Assembly (NCBI GenBank): GCA_018334675.1
Contig: JAGXLL010000006.1
Span: forward strand, 1-43,355
Origin: Bacteroidales bacterium
GTDB lineage: Bacteria; Bacteroidota; Bacteroidia; Bacteroidales; UBA12077
DNA length: 43,355 nt
Reading direction: 5' to 3'
Numbering within the stretch: position 1 is the first letter of the stretch; each line of letters begins with the position of its first letter. Both the position numbers and the translations under genes were made by a program. The notes beneath the pieces are model-generated. The model saw only the letters and a program-made list of their open reading frames with translations. It was not told the DNA's origin and did no database searches. Below are positions 26,217 through 34,479 of the stretch, piece by piece.

Positions 26217-27343
26217 AATCTCCTGTTGAGTTTCTCAATCATCTCTTTTTTCCATGAGTGGAAGGTGTGGTTTTGGATTTGTGCGCGCGCCTCTTTTACC
26301 AACCACATATAAAAGCTTAAATTGTGCAGGGTGGCAATTTGTGCAGCAGTTATTTCTTTTGAAATGGTCAGGTGCCGGAGATAGGCTCTGGAAAAGTACC
26401 GGTCCACATAAGAAGCACCGTTTTCCTCGAGCGGTGAGAAGTCGTTTTTCCATTGCAGGTTTTTGATGTTGATCATCCCTTCCCGGGTGTAGAGCATGCC
26501 ATTTCTTCCGTTGCGTGTGGGAATGACGCAGTCGAACATGTCAACACCCCGGTCAATGGCTTCCAGTATGTTTACAGGAGTTCCCACGCCCATCAGATAG
26601 CGGGGCCGGCTTTCGGGCAGGATTTCATTGACTACCTCCACCATATCATACATCATATGGGCGGGTTCACCTACCGATAACCCCCCGATGGCATATCCCG
26701 CCTGGTCCGTCTCACTGATGAACCTGGCCGATGCCTGCCGCAGATCCTTGTATACACTACCCTGAACAATGGGGAAGAGATATTGGTTATGACCATAAAA
26801 AGGGGTGGTCTGCTTATATCTTTTGATACCCCGCTCCAGCCAGTGATGAGTGAGGTGCATCGATTCCTTTGCATAACTGTATTCGCAAGGGTAGGGGGTG
26901 CATTCGTCGAAGGCCATCATGATGTCGGCCCCGATGGTACGCTGTATATCCACTACATTTTCCGGTGTGAAGGTATGTTTGGAACCGTCGATGTGGGATT
27001 GGAAAAAGGCGCCTTCCCGGGTGAGCTTGCGGTTGGCCGACAGGGAGAAGACCTGGTATCCGCCACTGTCGGTTAAGATGGGTCTTTTCCAGTTGATGAA
27101 CCGGTGTAGCCCTCCCGATTCCTCCAATACATCCATGCCCGGGCGTAAGAACAAATGATACGTGTTGGCCAGGAGCATCTGCGATTCCACCTCTTTCTCC
27201 AGTTCCCGGGTGTTAAGGCCCTTAATGGTGCCTGCCGTGCCTACCGGCATAAACAAAGGGGTATTTACTTCTCCGTGATCGGTATGAAAAACTCCGGCCC
27301 TCGCTTTTGAATGAGCCGATTTACTCAACGCATTAAACTTCAT
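26213..27343 (-). CDS. tgt: tRNA-guanine transglycosylase Tgt, without zinc cysteines
   Basis: This 376-residue TIM-barrel enzyme swaps guanine 34 of GUN tRNAs for preQ1. The active-site segments are present: VGTAGTIKGL, TDSGGYQVFSL, MMAFDECTPYP (nucleophile region), FPIVQGSVYKDLR, GGLSVGEP, and RYLMGVGTPVNI, DCVIPTRNGRNG. Where E. coli Tgt has the zinc ligands CDCYTC, this one has GASYVD (bases 26402-26419), although the following RAYLRHL and the His in TLHNL are kept. I chose ATG 27343 (MKFNALSK): the upstream TTG at 27364 lies on the -7 promoter element. FolE and QueD in the window supply the same queuosine pathway. Confidence 0.95.
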   Translation of the reverse strand: MKFNALSKSAHSKARAGVFHTDHGEVNTPLFMPVGTAGTIKGLNTRELEKEVESQMLLANTYHLFLRPGMDVLEESGGLHRFINWKRPILTDSGGYQVFSLSANRKLTREGAFFQSHIDGSKHTFTPENVVDIQRTIGADIMMAFDECTPYPCEYSYAKESMHLTHHWLERGIKRYKQTTPFYGHNQYLFPIVQGSVYKDLRQASARFISETDQAGYAIGGLSVGEPAHMMYDMVEVVNEILPESRPRYLMGVGTPVNILEAIDRGVDMFDCVIPTRNGRNGMLYTREGMINIKNLQWKNDFSPLEENGASYVDRYFSRAYLRHLTISKEITAAQIATLHNLSFYMWLVKEARAQIQNHTFHSWKKEMIEKLNRRL

Positions 27344-27361
27344 GGATGCAAAATTATCTGA

Positions 27362-27391
27362 CAAATATAATCATTCAAGTTTATTTATAAA
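27362..27391 (-). promoter_or_regulatory. tgt-lptG promoter
   Basis: On the minus strand TATATTTG (27362-27369) is a perfect -7 element and TTTA (27388-27391) a near -33 element 18 bases away. Start near 27356 leaves a 13-base leader, which decides the tgt start at 27343. Confidence 0.6.
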
Positions 27392-27471
27392 TTTCATGCC
27401 CGAGGATTCGATATTTGTCCGGTAAAAAAAACTTTCATAAAATTGTTGTTTGAAAAAACAAATGCCTGCAA

Positions 27472-28614
27472 GTGGAAATCATTGATAAACTTATAGAAAA
27501 CCCATTATGGGTAGTGCCTGTGCTGTTTGCCCTGGCTTTCCTGGTTCAGATGATCTATTACCTGGGAATTTACGTGGCTGTGCTTTTTTATAAAGAAAAG
27601 AAGGAGGAGCCCGAAGCCTGGCCGCCGGTATCGCTGATCATCTGTGCCAGGGATGAGCAGACCAACCTGGAGAACCATTTGCCGGTGATCCTCGAGCAAG
27701 ATTATCCTGATTTTGAGGTAATCGTGGTTAATCATGGCTCTTCCGACGACACCGATATGGTGCTTCAGCGATTTCAGCAGCAATATCCGCATCTTAAATC
27801 CACGGAGATTAAGAAGGACCAGAAGTTCACCCATGGAAAGAAACTGGCCGTTACCGTAGGTATCAAGAAGGCCAGCCATGAATGGCTGCTTTTTACCGAT
27901 GCCGATTGCCATCCGGTCGGCAAAAACTGGATACGTAACATGGCCCGCCATTTCAATGAGCAAACCTCACTGGTGCTGGGCTATGGTAGCTATGCCCCAC
28001 GTGGCGGAGTACTCAACAATATGATCCGATTCGATACCCTTTCCATTGCTGTGCAGTATTTCTCATATGCCTTGAATGGCTTTCCCTATATGGGCGTGGG
28101 GCGAAACCTGGCATACCGCAAATCGTTGTTTTTCGGCAATAAGGGATTTGCCGGCCATTATCATCTGGAAAGCGGCGACGATGATCTCTTTGTCAACCAA
28201 ACCGCACGCAAAGACAATACACGTGTTGAGATATCTCAGGGATCAAAAACGGTTTCCCGGCCACATACCTCCTTCGCCGGTTGGTTCAAGCAGAAAAGAA
28301 GGCATCTGACCACCGGAAGCCGTTACAGGACCAGGACCAAATTCCGGTTGTTGACTGAATTGATTTCCCGGTTGGTGTTTTATGCAAGTTTCATCTTGAG
28401 CCTGGTTTGGTTCACTGCGTATTATCCGTATATTATTGGTTTTTTTGTGATTAGGTGGGGCGTGTTGTTGATTGTTTATAAAGGGATTATGAACAGGTTG
28501 GGAGAAAAAAAATTATTATTACCGCTTATATTTTACGATATATTCTTACCATTTATTAATTTTATGGGAATAATTTTAAACAAGATTTCATCAAACAACC
28601 ATCAATGGAAATAA
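27472..28614 (+). CDS. Family 2 glycosyltransferase, membrane-associated
   Basis: This 380-residue GT-A enzyme has an N-terminal helix (WVVPVLFALAFLVQMIYYLG), a catalytic domain (~50-270) and three C-terminal helices (~295-375). Motifs are VSLIICARDEQTNLENHLPV, VVNHGSSDDTDMVL, the metal-binding TDADC, the catalytic ESGDDDLF and the QxxRW-like KQKRRHLTTGSRY. It resembles processive or envelope glycan transferases such as those making polysaccharide or glycolipid; the sugar and acceptor are unknown. The start is GTG at 27472. Its end overlaps the sigma-factor start by 10 bases, so the two are cotranscribed. This order is common in the phylum. Confidence 0.9.
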   Translation: MEIIDKLIENPLWVVPVLFALAFLVQMIYYLGIYVAVLFYKEKKEEPEAWPPVSLIICARDEQTNLENHLPVILEQDYPDFEVIVVNHGSSDDTDMVLQRFQQQYPHLKSTEIKKDQKFTHGKKLAVTVGIKKASHEWLLFTDADCHPVGKNWIRNMARHFNEQTSLVLGYGSYAPRGGVLNNMIRFDTLSIAVQYFSYALNGFPYMGVGRNLAYRKSLFFGNKGFAGHYHLESGDDDLFVNQTARKDNTRVEISQGSKTVSRPHTSFAGWFKQKRRHLTTGSRYRTRTKFRLLTELISRLVFYASFILSLVWFTAYYPYIIGFFVIRWGVLLIVYKGIMNRLGEKKLLLPLIFYDIFLPFINFMGIILNKISSNNHQWK

Positions 28615-29207
28615 ATCCCAATTTATCCAACAAGGCGAAACATGATTATAAGCTGGTGAAGTTAGCCATCAGCGGGGATGAGCAGTCTTATGCAGAGTTG
28701 ATGGATAGGTATCGGGATGCCATTTATTATATGCTCCTGAAGATGGTCAACAACAAGAACGATGCGGAAGACCTCACTATAGAGGCCTTTGGCAAGGCAT
28801 TCAAGAATATTGAACAGTATACCCCGAAATATGCCTTCAGCACCTGGTTGTTCAAAATTGCCACCAACAACTGTATTGATTTTATCCGCAAGCAGAAGGC
28901 CAACCTCATATCTATCGATCAAGCGGAAGAGGATGAGGATATGAGCGCTCCCCCGCTTCATTCCAGTAATCCGGACCCTGAGGAAGATATGATCAAAAAT
29001 CAGCGGGTTGACCTGATGCGCGATGTGGTGGATAAGCTGAAGCCCCGTTACAGAAATCTGATCAAGCTCCGTTACTTCAAGGAATATTCCTATGAGGAGA
29101 TTGCCCAGGAGCTGGATCTGCCTCTGGGAACGGTAAAAGCTCAGCTGTTCCGGGCCAGGGAGTTGCTTTACAACATCCTTAAAAACCGCGACCACCACTT
29201 GAAATAA
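28605..29207 (+). CDS. ECF-type sigma-70 factor
   Basis: This 200-residue sigma factor has region 2 at ~28-98 (YAELMDRYRDAIYYMLLKMV, AEDLTIEAFGKAFKNI, FSTWLFKIATNNCIDFIRK) and region 4 at ~140-195 (LKPRYRNLIKLRYFKEYSYE, then EIAQELDLPLGTVKAQLFRA). An acidic linker separates them. There is no anti-sigma gene beside it, unlike FecI-type ECF factors; its neighbours are the glycosyltransferase and rsmG. It overlaps the former by 10 bases and the latter by one base (TAATG). Lineage-wide conservation suggests a housekeeping or envelope-related regulon. Confidence 0.93.
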   Translation: MEINPNLSNKAKHDYKLVKLAISGDEQSYAELMDRYRDAIYYMLLKMVNNKNDAEDLTIEAFGKAFKNIEQYTPKYAFSTWLFKIATNNCIDFIRKQKANLISIDQAEEDEDMSAPPLHSSNPDPEEDMIKNQRVDLMRDVVDKLKPRYRNLIKLRYFKEYSYEEIAQELDLPLGTVKAQLFRARELLYNILKNRDHHLK

Positions 29208-29830
29208 TGGAGCATGTGCTGAAATATTTTCCTGAGCTAACCCAAGCTCAGCGAAAGATGTTGGAAGGATTGTATGATTCTTTTCAATACTGGAACAGCC
29301 GCATCAACGTCATCTCCCGTAAGGATTTTCACAATTTTTACCTGCACCATGTGCTGCATTCTTTATCTGTTGCCCGGGTCATTCATTTTGAGCCCGGTAC
29401 CCGGATTTTGGATGTGGGCACAGGAGGTGGGTTCCCCGGTATTCCCCTGGCCATCTATTTCCCTGATGTGGATTTTATGCTGGTTGATTCCGTGCGTAAA
29501 AAGCTGAAAGTGATCGATTCCATCCGCCGGGATTTTCAGTTGACCAACATCCAAACCCTTCATGCCCGGGTGGAGCAATATAAGGAGCCGTATGATTTTG
29601 TGGTCAGCCGTGCCGTAACGCAGTTTCCCAGGTTCGTATCATGGGTGCGCAACAACATCCGGCCCGGATCGCAACAAGGTATGAACCATGGCATATTCTA
29701 TCTGAAAGGAGGAGATGTTGAAAAGGAGATTCACAACTTCAGGGACCGGATCTGCATTTATCAGATTGACTCGTTTTTTGAGGAGCCCTTCTTTCAACAG
29801 AAAAAGATCCTTTACCTGCCGCTGACATAA
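29207..29830 (+). CDS. rsmG: 16S rRNA (guanine-N7) methyltransferase RsmG
   Basis: This 207-residue SAM-dependent enzyme methylates G527 of 16S rRNA in the 530 loop. It has the GidB pattern: [20 protein letters not shown], the SAM-binding [33 protein letters not shown], and [14 protein letters not shown], with the C-terminal IFYLKGGD. The start ATG overlaps the sigma-factor stop by one base. Loss of rsmG gives low-level streptomycin resistance in other bacteria. rpmH follows with its own promoter. Confidence 0.95.
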   Translation: MEHVLKYFPELTQAQRKMLEGLYDSFQYWNSRINVISRKDFHNFYLHHVLHSLSVARVIHFEPGTRILDVGTGGGFPGIPLAIYFPDVDFMLVDSVRKKLKVIDSIRRDFQLTNIQTLHARVEQYKEPYDFVVSRAVTQFPRFVSWVRNNIRPGSQQGMNHGIFYLKGGDVEKEIHNFRDRICIYQIDSFFEEPFFQQKKILYLPLT

Positions 29831-29847
29831 AATTCTGGCCGCAAACT

Positions 29848-29877
29848 TTTGCAACTATAAAAAAAACATTACTTTTG
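29848..29877 (+). promoter_or_regulatory. rpmH promoter
   Basis: TTTG (29848-29851), 18 bases, TACTTTTG (29870-29877) match both consensus elements. The start near 29883 leaves a ~36-base leader before ATG 29919. Confidence 0.75.
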
Positions 29878-29918
29878 CACTCCGATCGAAATCATGGACA
29901 ATCATAAAATTATTTGTG

Positions 29919-30074
29919 ATGAAAAGGACATTTCAACCATCCAACAGGAAAAAGAAGAACAAGCACGGCTTCAGAGCTCGGATGCAAACCAGGAACGGAC
30001 GAAAAGTGCTCTCCCGCAGAAGGGCAAAAGGCAGGAAAAGACTGTCCGTTTCAGACTCTATTCCCAGAAAGTAA
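29919..30074 (+). CDS. rpmH: 50S ribosomal protein bL34
   Basis: This 51-residue basic protein reads [20 protein letters not shown], then [20 protein letters not shown] and [11 protein letters not shown], a clear bL34: [20 protein letters not shown] and the GR-x-V-L-xx-RRAKGRxRL core are intact. It sits in the large subunit near the exit tunnel base. A longer open frame in another phase (29894-30091) covers the same bases and can hide it from a length-based gene caller. It has its own promoter and terminator, so it is a single-gene unit. rnpA, its usual neighbour in other phyla, is not beside it. Confidence 0.97.
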   Translation: MKRTFQPSNRKKKNKHGFRARMQTRNGRKVLSRRRAKGRKRLSVSDSIPRK

Positions 30075-30093
30075 GGGCTTATTCATCCTGATC

Positions 30094-30127
30094 AAGTAAA
30101 AGGCCATGGATGTCTTTTACTTTTTTA
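30094..30127 (+). terminator. rpmH terminator
   Basis: A 9-base A/T-rich stem (aagtaaaag 30094-30102; cttttactt 30114-30122) with an 11-base loop runs into TTTTA, 20 bases after the rpmH stop. Confidence 0.75.
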
Positions 30128-30159
30128 TTTGTATAGATTTCCAATGCTATTTATGGTAG

Positions 30160-30290
30160 TAGACGAGGAATACCGCTTAGCAGCGTGCTAATCGGTATTT
30201 TCATTTCAGGTCTTCCCCCAGCGCCAGGCAGTCCTGCAGCGCAGCGCTGAAAAGTGTCTGAAATACGGACACTAGAAATGGGCTGCACGA
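30160..30290. other. Highly structured intergenic region after rpmH
   Basis: Three inverted repeats lie in a row. aataccgcttagca (30169-30182) pairs with tgctaatcggtatt (30186-30199), 13 of 14 bases, with a GCG loop. CAGCGC (30219-30224) and GCGCTG (30244-30249) enclose CAGG/CCTG (30225-30228, 30233-30236). GTGTCTG (30254-30260) pairs with CGGACAC (30266-30272). No protein frame is visible. It could be a small RNA, a repeat element or tandem terminators; a weak TTTG/TATTTATG pair (30128, 30148) could start a transcript. Confidence 0.45.
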
Positions 30291-30303
30291 AGGGCTAAAT
30301 ATT

Positions 30304-30332
30304 TTTGTTTTATGAACATAATTTTATCTTTG
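30304..30332 (+). promoter_or_regulatory. Promoter of the PASTA-T9SS-rluD operon
   Basis: TTTG (30304-30307), 17 bases, TATCTTTG (30325-30332). The start near 30338 gives a ~32-base leader to ATG 30370. Confidence 0.6.
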
Positions 30333-30369
30333 CCATAGCGTTTGATTGAATAATTCATAACCATTGCAG

Positions 30370-31203
30370 ATGAAGCTTGTAGACTTTCTTAAGAGCAAGG
30401 ATTTCCTGAAGCATCTCGTTATCGCCCTTGTTCTTGCCATTGTCATTTTCTCCACCACCTTTATGATGCTGAATATCTACACCCAGCATGGTGACTCTTT
30501 TCCATTGCCCGACTTCAAGCAACTGACCAAGCAGGAGGCTCAGGAACTGGCAGAAAAGCATGACATTGCCATTGAGGTGACCGATTCGGTATATCAGGAC
30601 AACTGGCCCAAAGGAACGGTTGTGAAGCAGAATCCTTCGGCAGGTTTTCACGTGAAGCAGGGCAGAACCATTTTCTTAACCATGAATGCCCAGAATCCTG
30701 AAATGGTGAACATGCCCAATGTGGTAGGATTGTCGCACCGCAGTGCGAAGGCCACCCTGAACAACAGTGAGCTGAAGATCGGAAAACTCATCCATGTTCC
30801 CGATATCGCTGTGAACAATGTGCTCAAACAGCAGATTAACGGGGAAGAAGTTAAACCCGGCGAAACCGTTCCCAAGGGAACAAAGGTCGATCTGGTATTG
30901 GGTAAAGGTTTGAGCAACAAAAGGGCAGAAATGACTGAGCTGATTGGAGATACCCTCGCACATGCCAAGAATATCATTCTTCAGAATGCCATGAACCTGG
31001 GACATGTCAAATACGATGAATCGGTCGAGAATGGAGAAGACTCCTCCCGGGCTTTTATCTGGCAGCAATATCCCCCCTACAAAGAGAACAAACAGATCCG
31101 TCTGGGTACCTACATCGATCTTTGGCTTACGGTAGATTCTTCGCGCCTACCTGAGCCCGATACCACCCAAACCCTTGAGGTACATGAACTGGATTCGCTA
31201 TAG
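30370..31203 (+). CDS. Membrane-anchored PASTA-domain protein
   Basis: This 277-residue protein has a short cytoplasmic N-terminus, one membrane helix (~14-35, HLVIALVLAIVIFSTTFMML) and three PASTA repeats outside the membrane (~42-110, ~112-182, ~185-262). Each has the pattern of a phi-P-x-phi-x-x-phi start and GT-x-V/V-P-x-G-T closing, for example MPNVVGLSHRSAKATL and VPKGTKVDLVLGKG. PASTA domains bind peptidoglycan or muropeptides, but there is no kinase or transpeptidase domain here. The gene lies upstream of rluD and ddl, as in many Bacteroidota. ATG 30370 is chosen over TTG 30364. It overlaps the next gene by 20 bases. Confidence 0.9.
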   Translation: MKLVDFLKSKDFLKHLVIALVLAIVIFSTTFMMLNIYTQHGDSFPLPDFKQLTKQEAQELAEKHDIAIEVTDSVYQDNWPKGTVVKQNPSAGFHVKQGRTIFLTMNAQNPEMVNMPNVVGLSHRSAKATLNNSELKIGKLIHVPDIAVNNVLKQQINGEEVKPGETVPKGTKVDLVLGKGLSNKRAEMTELIGDTLAHAKNIILQNAMNLGHVKYDESVENGEDSSRAFIWQQYPPYKENKQIRLGTYIDLWLTVDSSRLPEPDTTQTLEVHELDSL

Positions 31204-33148
31204 CCCTTTCATACTGGCAGGCCTGTTTATTTTATCGGGACAGGTACTCTCCGGTCAGGAGGTGCTTACCCAAGCCTTTATCCGGAAAAGCCAGGAGGTG
31301 CCTCTGCTCAAATCCAGGCAGGCTGTGGGGAGCGATACCCTTGATCTGCCCTTCATTGATGATTTTGCAAGGGGAGTGGGGGATCCGGCAACCACCCACT
31401 GGGTGGATCGCGATGCCTTTGTCAACTATCAATACCCTTATGATCCCCCTTCCATTGGTGTTGCCACCCTGGATGCCATCGATGCTTCGGGCGGTCTGCC
31501 TTCCAATGCGAATACAACGGGTTACCGGTCGGATGAGTTAACCTCACGGGCGCTGAACCTGGATGTGCAAGCTGGCGACTCGCTGTATCTGAGTTTTTAT
31601 TATCAGACAGGCGGACGGGGCGATACCTCAGGAGGAGAGTACCAGGACTCTTTGATTTTGCAGTTCTGGGATGTACAGGCACAAAAGTGGAGCAGCGTAT
31701 GGAGTGCAGCCTACAGCCGAAACGATACCACCATGTATGAACGCAGGCCTCTGGAAGGAGCCGAGCATCAATATAGAGCTGGGGCAGGGGCGCACCGTCG
31801 GTTTTTCCATGCGATGGTTCCCATCCGCCGAAGCCGTTTTCTACAGCCGGGATTTCGGTTTCGTTTTGTCAATTATGCCAGCCTATCACCCAACCGCGAT
31901 GTACCCAGTGTACGCAGCAATGTGGATCAATGGCATCTGGACTTTGTTTACCTCGACAGCTCCCGCACCCGGCAGGATACGGTTATCAACGATATTGCCT
32001 TCGTGGAGCCGCTGAAACCTCTGCTGAACAATTATGAGTCGGTTCCCTGGAGTCATTTCCCCGATGCCAGCGTCTTTGAGATGCGCGACAGCCTCTCAAT
32101 CACCTATAGCAATCTAAGCGATCAAAGCTGGAATACTACCCAGCGATTTGAGATCATCGACCGGATGGGGGACAATGAACCCTTCACCTTTACCGGCGGC
32201 ACAGTAATCGGTATTCCCCCCCACACCACCGAGTCTTATCCAACCAGCATCAATTACACCTTTCCTTACGAGGAGAACCGGGATTCGGCCCTTTTTGAGA
32301 TACGCAGCTACATGATCACCGACACCATCCGTGAAAGGGCTCCTTACCGCTGGAACGACACCATTCGTTATATGCAGAAGTTCTACAATTATTATGCATA
32401 CGATGATGGCACGGCAGAGAACGGATACGGTTTTCACGGACAAGGGAGTCAAAATGTTTTGGTGGCCCTCCGGTACAATACCTATACCCCCGATACCTTG
32501 CAGGCCGTGCAGATCTATTTCAACCAGACCCTGGACAGCGCCAGCCAAAATTCCTTTGCACTCAAGATATGGGCGGATAACGGAGGAAGACCGGGCAGGC
32601 TGCTGTATGAACAGACCGGTGAGCGGCCCGTTTATGAAGACAGCCTCAATGCCTTTCATATGTATGTGCTGGAAGAGAAAATATTCCTGGAAGGGGCTTT
32701 CTATGTAGGTTATCAGAAGTTCAACTCCGAAATGCTTAATGTGGGCTTCGATGTGAACCGCATTCACAACGACCGGCTTTTTTATAACCTGGGCGGTCAA
32801 TGGAATCCTTCCCAGCTGGAAGGTACCCTGATGATCCGGCCGGTTTTCGGGGAATATATTGAACCCGTGCTCACTTCCACCCCTCCTGGAAAGACAGAGC
32901 CGGAGCAGCCTGATGTGGAACTTTACCCCAATCCGGTAAAGGATTGGCTTCATATCGACCTGAAAAACGGTCGTTATCATGATTATGCCCTTGCCATTTA
33001 TGACATGCAGGGACGGATGATCAGGCGTGATCAGCATATGGATCGGTCTATGCAGCTTCAGAGCCTTTCACCCGGCATGTACATCGTTCACATTCGCCAC
33101 CGCAACCGGCAAGCCGTGCTGACCAGGAAAATCATCATAACGCCTTGA
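31184..33148 (+). CDS. Secreted protein with T9SS type A sorting domain
   Basis: This 654-residue protein has a signal peptide (WIRYSPFILAGLFILSGQVL, likely cut after SGQ), a large beta-rich body of unknown fold and a C-terminal sorting domain at ~575-654: VELYPNPVKDWLHID, LAIYDMQGRMIRR, SLSPGMYIVHI and a closing RKIIITP. That domain sends the protein through the type IX system to the surface or medium. The body contains adhesin-like stretches (FIDDFARGVGDPATTHWVDR, LTSRALNLDVQAGDSLYLSF) but no recognisable catalytic motif. ATG 31184 overlaps the PASTA gene by 20 bases, and rluD starts 5 bases after the stop, so it is embedded in an operon. Confidence 0.9.
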   Translation: MNWIRYSPFILAGLFILSGQVLSGQEVLTQAFIRKSQEVPLLKSRQAVGSDTLDLPFIDDFARGVGDPATTHWVDRDAFVNYQYPYDPPSIGVATLDAIDASGGLPSNANTTGYRSDELTSRALNLDVQAGDSLYLSFYYQTGGRGDTSGGEYQDSLILQFWDVQAQKWSSVWSAAYSRNDTTMYERRPLEGAEHQYRAGAGAHRRFFHAMVPIRRSRFLQPGFRFRFVNYASLSPNRDVPSVRSNVDQWHLDFVYLDSSRTRQDTVINDIAFVEPLKPLLNNYESVPWSHFPDASVFEMRDSLSITYSNLSDQSWNTTQRFEIIDRMGDNEPFTFTGGTVIGIPPHTTESYPTSINYTFPYEENRDSALFEIRSYMITDTIRERAPYRWNDTIRYMQKFYNYYAYDDGTAENGYGFHGQGSQNVLVALRYNTYTPDTLQAVQIYFNQTLDSASQNSFALKIWADNGGRPGRLLYEQTGERPVYEDSLNAFHMYVLEEKIFLEGAFYVGYQKFNSEMLNVGFDVNRIHNDRLFYNLGGQWNPSQLEGTLMIRPVFGEYIEPVLTSTPPGKTEPEQPDVELYPNPVKDWLHIDLKNGRYHDYALAIYDMQGRMIRRDQHMDRSMQLQSLSPGMYIVHIRHRNRQAVLTRKIIITP

Positions 33149-33153
33149 ATGCT

Positions 33154-34182
33154 ATGACCGACCGGGAGCAGAACAATGAAGAACAAGAGCTGTATGAACA
33201 TTACCGGTTTGCAGTCGATAACGGCCAAAAGCCCCTGCGCATCGATAAGTTTCTGGTCAATAAAGTAGATGCCTCACGCAATAAGATCCAGAGTGCCGCC
33301 GAAGCGGGAAACATACTGGTGAACGGAAAACCGGTCAGGTCCAACTATAAGATCAAACCCGGTGAAACCGTGCGCATCGTTCTGGCTTATCCGCCACGAG
33401 AGATTGAGCTCATTCCCGAAGACATCCCCCTGGATATTGTTTATGAGGATGATGAGCTGGTGGTGGTGAACAAACCTGCCGGAATGGTTGTGCATCCGGG
33501 CTACGGACATTACACGGGTACCATGGTCAATGCCTTGCTTCATCATTTCAGGGACCTGCCCCGTTTTAGCAGCGGAGAACTCCGCCCCGGCCTGGTTCAT
33601 CGCATCGACAAAAACACCTCCGGGCTCTTGGTGGTGGCAAAGAATGAAGTAGCCATGAATCACCTGGCCAGGCAGTTTTATGACAAGACCACCCATCGTA
33701 AATACATCGCTCTGGTGTGGGGGCGTTTCCTAAAAACCGAAGGTACCATAACAGGGCATGTCGGCCGCAGCAAGAAGAACCGGAAGGTGATGCAGGTTTT
33801 TCCCGAAGAAGACCAGGGTAAACATGCAGTGACCCATTACCGGATACTTGAAGACCTGGGTTATGTCTCGCTCGTTGAATGCCGCCTGGAGACAGGCCGT
33901 ACCCATCAGATACGAATACATTTTAAATATGCCGGACACCCCCTTTTTAATGATCCCGAATACGGCGGCGACCGCATCATGAAAGGCACACTCTTTACTA
34001 AATACAAACAGTTCGTCAAGAACTGCTTCGAAGCCCTTCCCCGACAGGCACTTCATGCCAGGACCCTGGGATTCGTACATCCCTCCAAAGGCGAATATAT
34101 GGATTTCGATTCACCCATCCCCGAAGATATGCAGACCGTGATAGACAAATGGCGCAGATATACGGCCGAACGGGATGTCTAA
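33154..34182 (+). CDS. rluD: RluD-type 23S rRNA pseudouridine synthase
   Basis: This 342-residue enzyme isomerises uridines in 23S rRNA helix 69. An S4 RNA-binding domain (~22-85: LRIDKFLVNKVDASRNKIQS) precedes the RluA-family catalytic core, with VVNKPAGMVVHPG, the catalytic Asp in HRIDKNTSGLLVV, and ECRLETGRTHQIRIHF. ATG 33154 is preferred; an in-frame TTG at 33145 overlaps the preceding stop. It is followed by a repeat-containing spacer, then ddl. RluA-family specificity is inferred from the S4 domain and length. Confidence 0.93.
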   Translation: MTDREQNNEEQELYEHYRFAVDNGQKPLRIDKFLVNKVDASRNKIQSAAEAGNILVNGKPVRSNYKIKPGETVRIVLAYPPREIELIPEDIPLDIVYEDDELVVVNKPAGMVVHPGYGHYTGTMVNALLHHFRDLPRFSSGELRPGLVHRIDKNTSGLLVVAKNEVAMNHLARQFYDKTTHRKYIALVWGRFLKTEGTITGHVGRSKKNRKVMQVFPEEDQGKHAVTHYRILEDLGYVSLVECRLETGRTHQIRIHFKYAGHPLFNDPEYGGDRIMKGTLFTKYKQFVKNCFEALPRQALHARTLGFVHPSKGEYMDFDSPIPEDMQTVIDKWRRYTAERDV

Positions 34183-34183
34183 A

Positions 34184-34250
34184 CGTTGAATGTCTGAGTG
34201 TTGAATGAAAAAGTTGAACGTTGAATGAAATGTCTGAATGTTGAATGTTT
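34184..34250 (+). repeat. Cluster of GTTGAA(TG) repeats, 5' of ddl
   Basis: Five GTTGAA copies start at 34185, 34200, 34213, 34220 and 34240, most followed by TG, with tgtctga between some. They directly follow the rluD stop. The remaining bases of this 297-base gap (34251-34416) hold no feature that I recognise. Confidence 0.7.
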
Positions 34251-34416
34251 GTGACCTTCGAAAGGTAATTTTATGGAGCTTCGATTCTTTCAGGCTTTCC
34301 CATTGCGCTGATGTAAACGGTGTTAGGAAATCAAAGATGATTGGGATCCTAACAAACAGACTTTTTGGAGAGGGCTCCAACATGTAAGGTTAACAGCTTG
34401 GAACTTGAAACATAAT

Positions 34417-34449
34417 TTTACTCTACGATAAAAGAAAATTATATCTTTG
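34417..34449 (+). promoter_or_regulatory. ddl promoter
   Basis: TTTA (34417-34420), 21 bases, TATCTTTG (34442-34449), the latter a perfect -7 element. The start near 34455 gives a ~25-base leader to GTG 34480. Confidence 0.6.
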
Positions 34450-34479
34450 ATCCGGTAGGATCATTAAAATTTTTGTCCC

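Noticed and set aside
29894..30091. 65-codon plus-strand frame
   Set aside because: It overlaps rpmH in another phase; its sequence has no family look, while the inner frame is a clear bL34.
30160..30290. tRNA or other standard RNA gene
   Set aside because: The hairpins do not form a cloverleaf and no T-loop GTTCRA or anticodon arm can be placed.
32114..33037. 307-codon minus-strand frame
   Set aside because: Antisense to the T9SS cargo gene, which has a signal peptide and sorting domain.
34184..34250. CRISPR array
   Set aside because: Repeats are only 6-8 bases, spacing is irregular (7-20 bases) and no cas gene is present.
34111..34383. 90-codon minus-strand frame after rluD
   Set aside because: Partly antisense to rluD and partly made of the GTTGAA repeats; no recognisable protein and no promoter.
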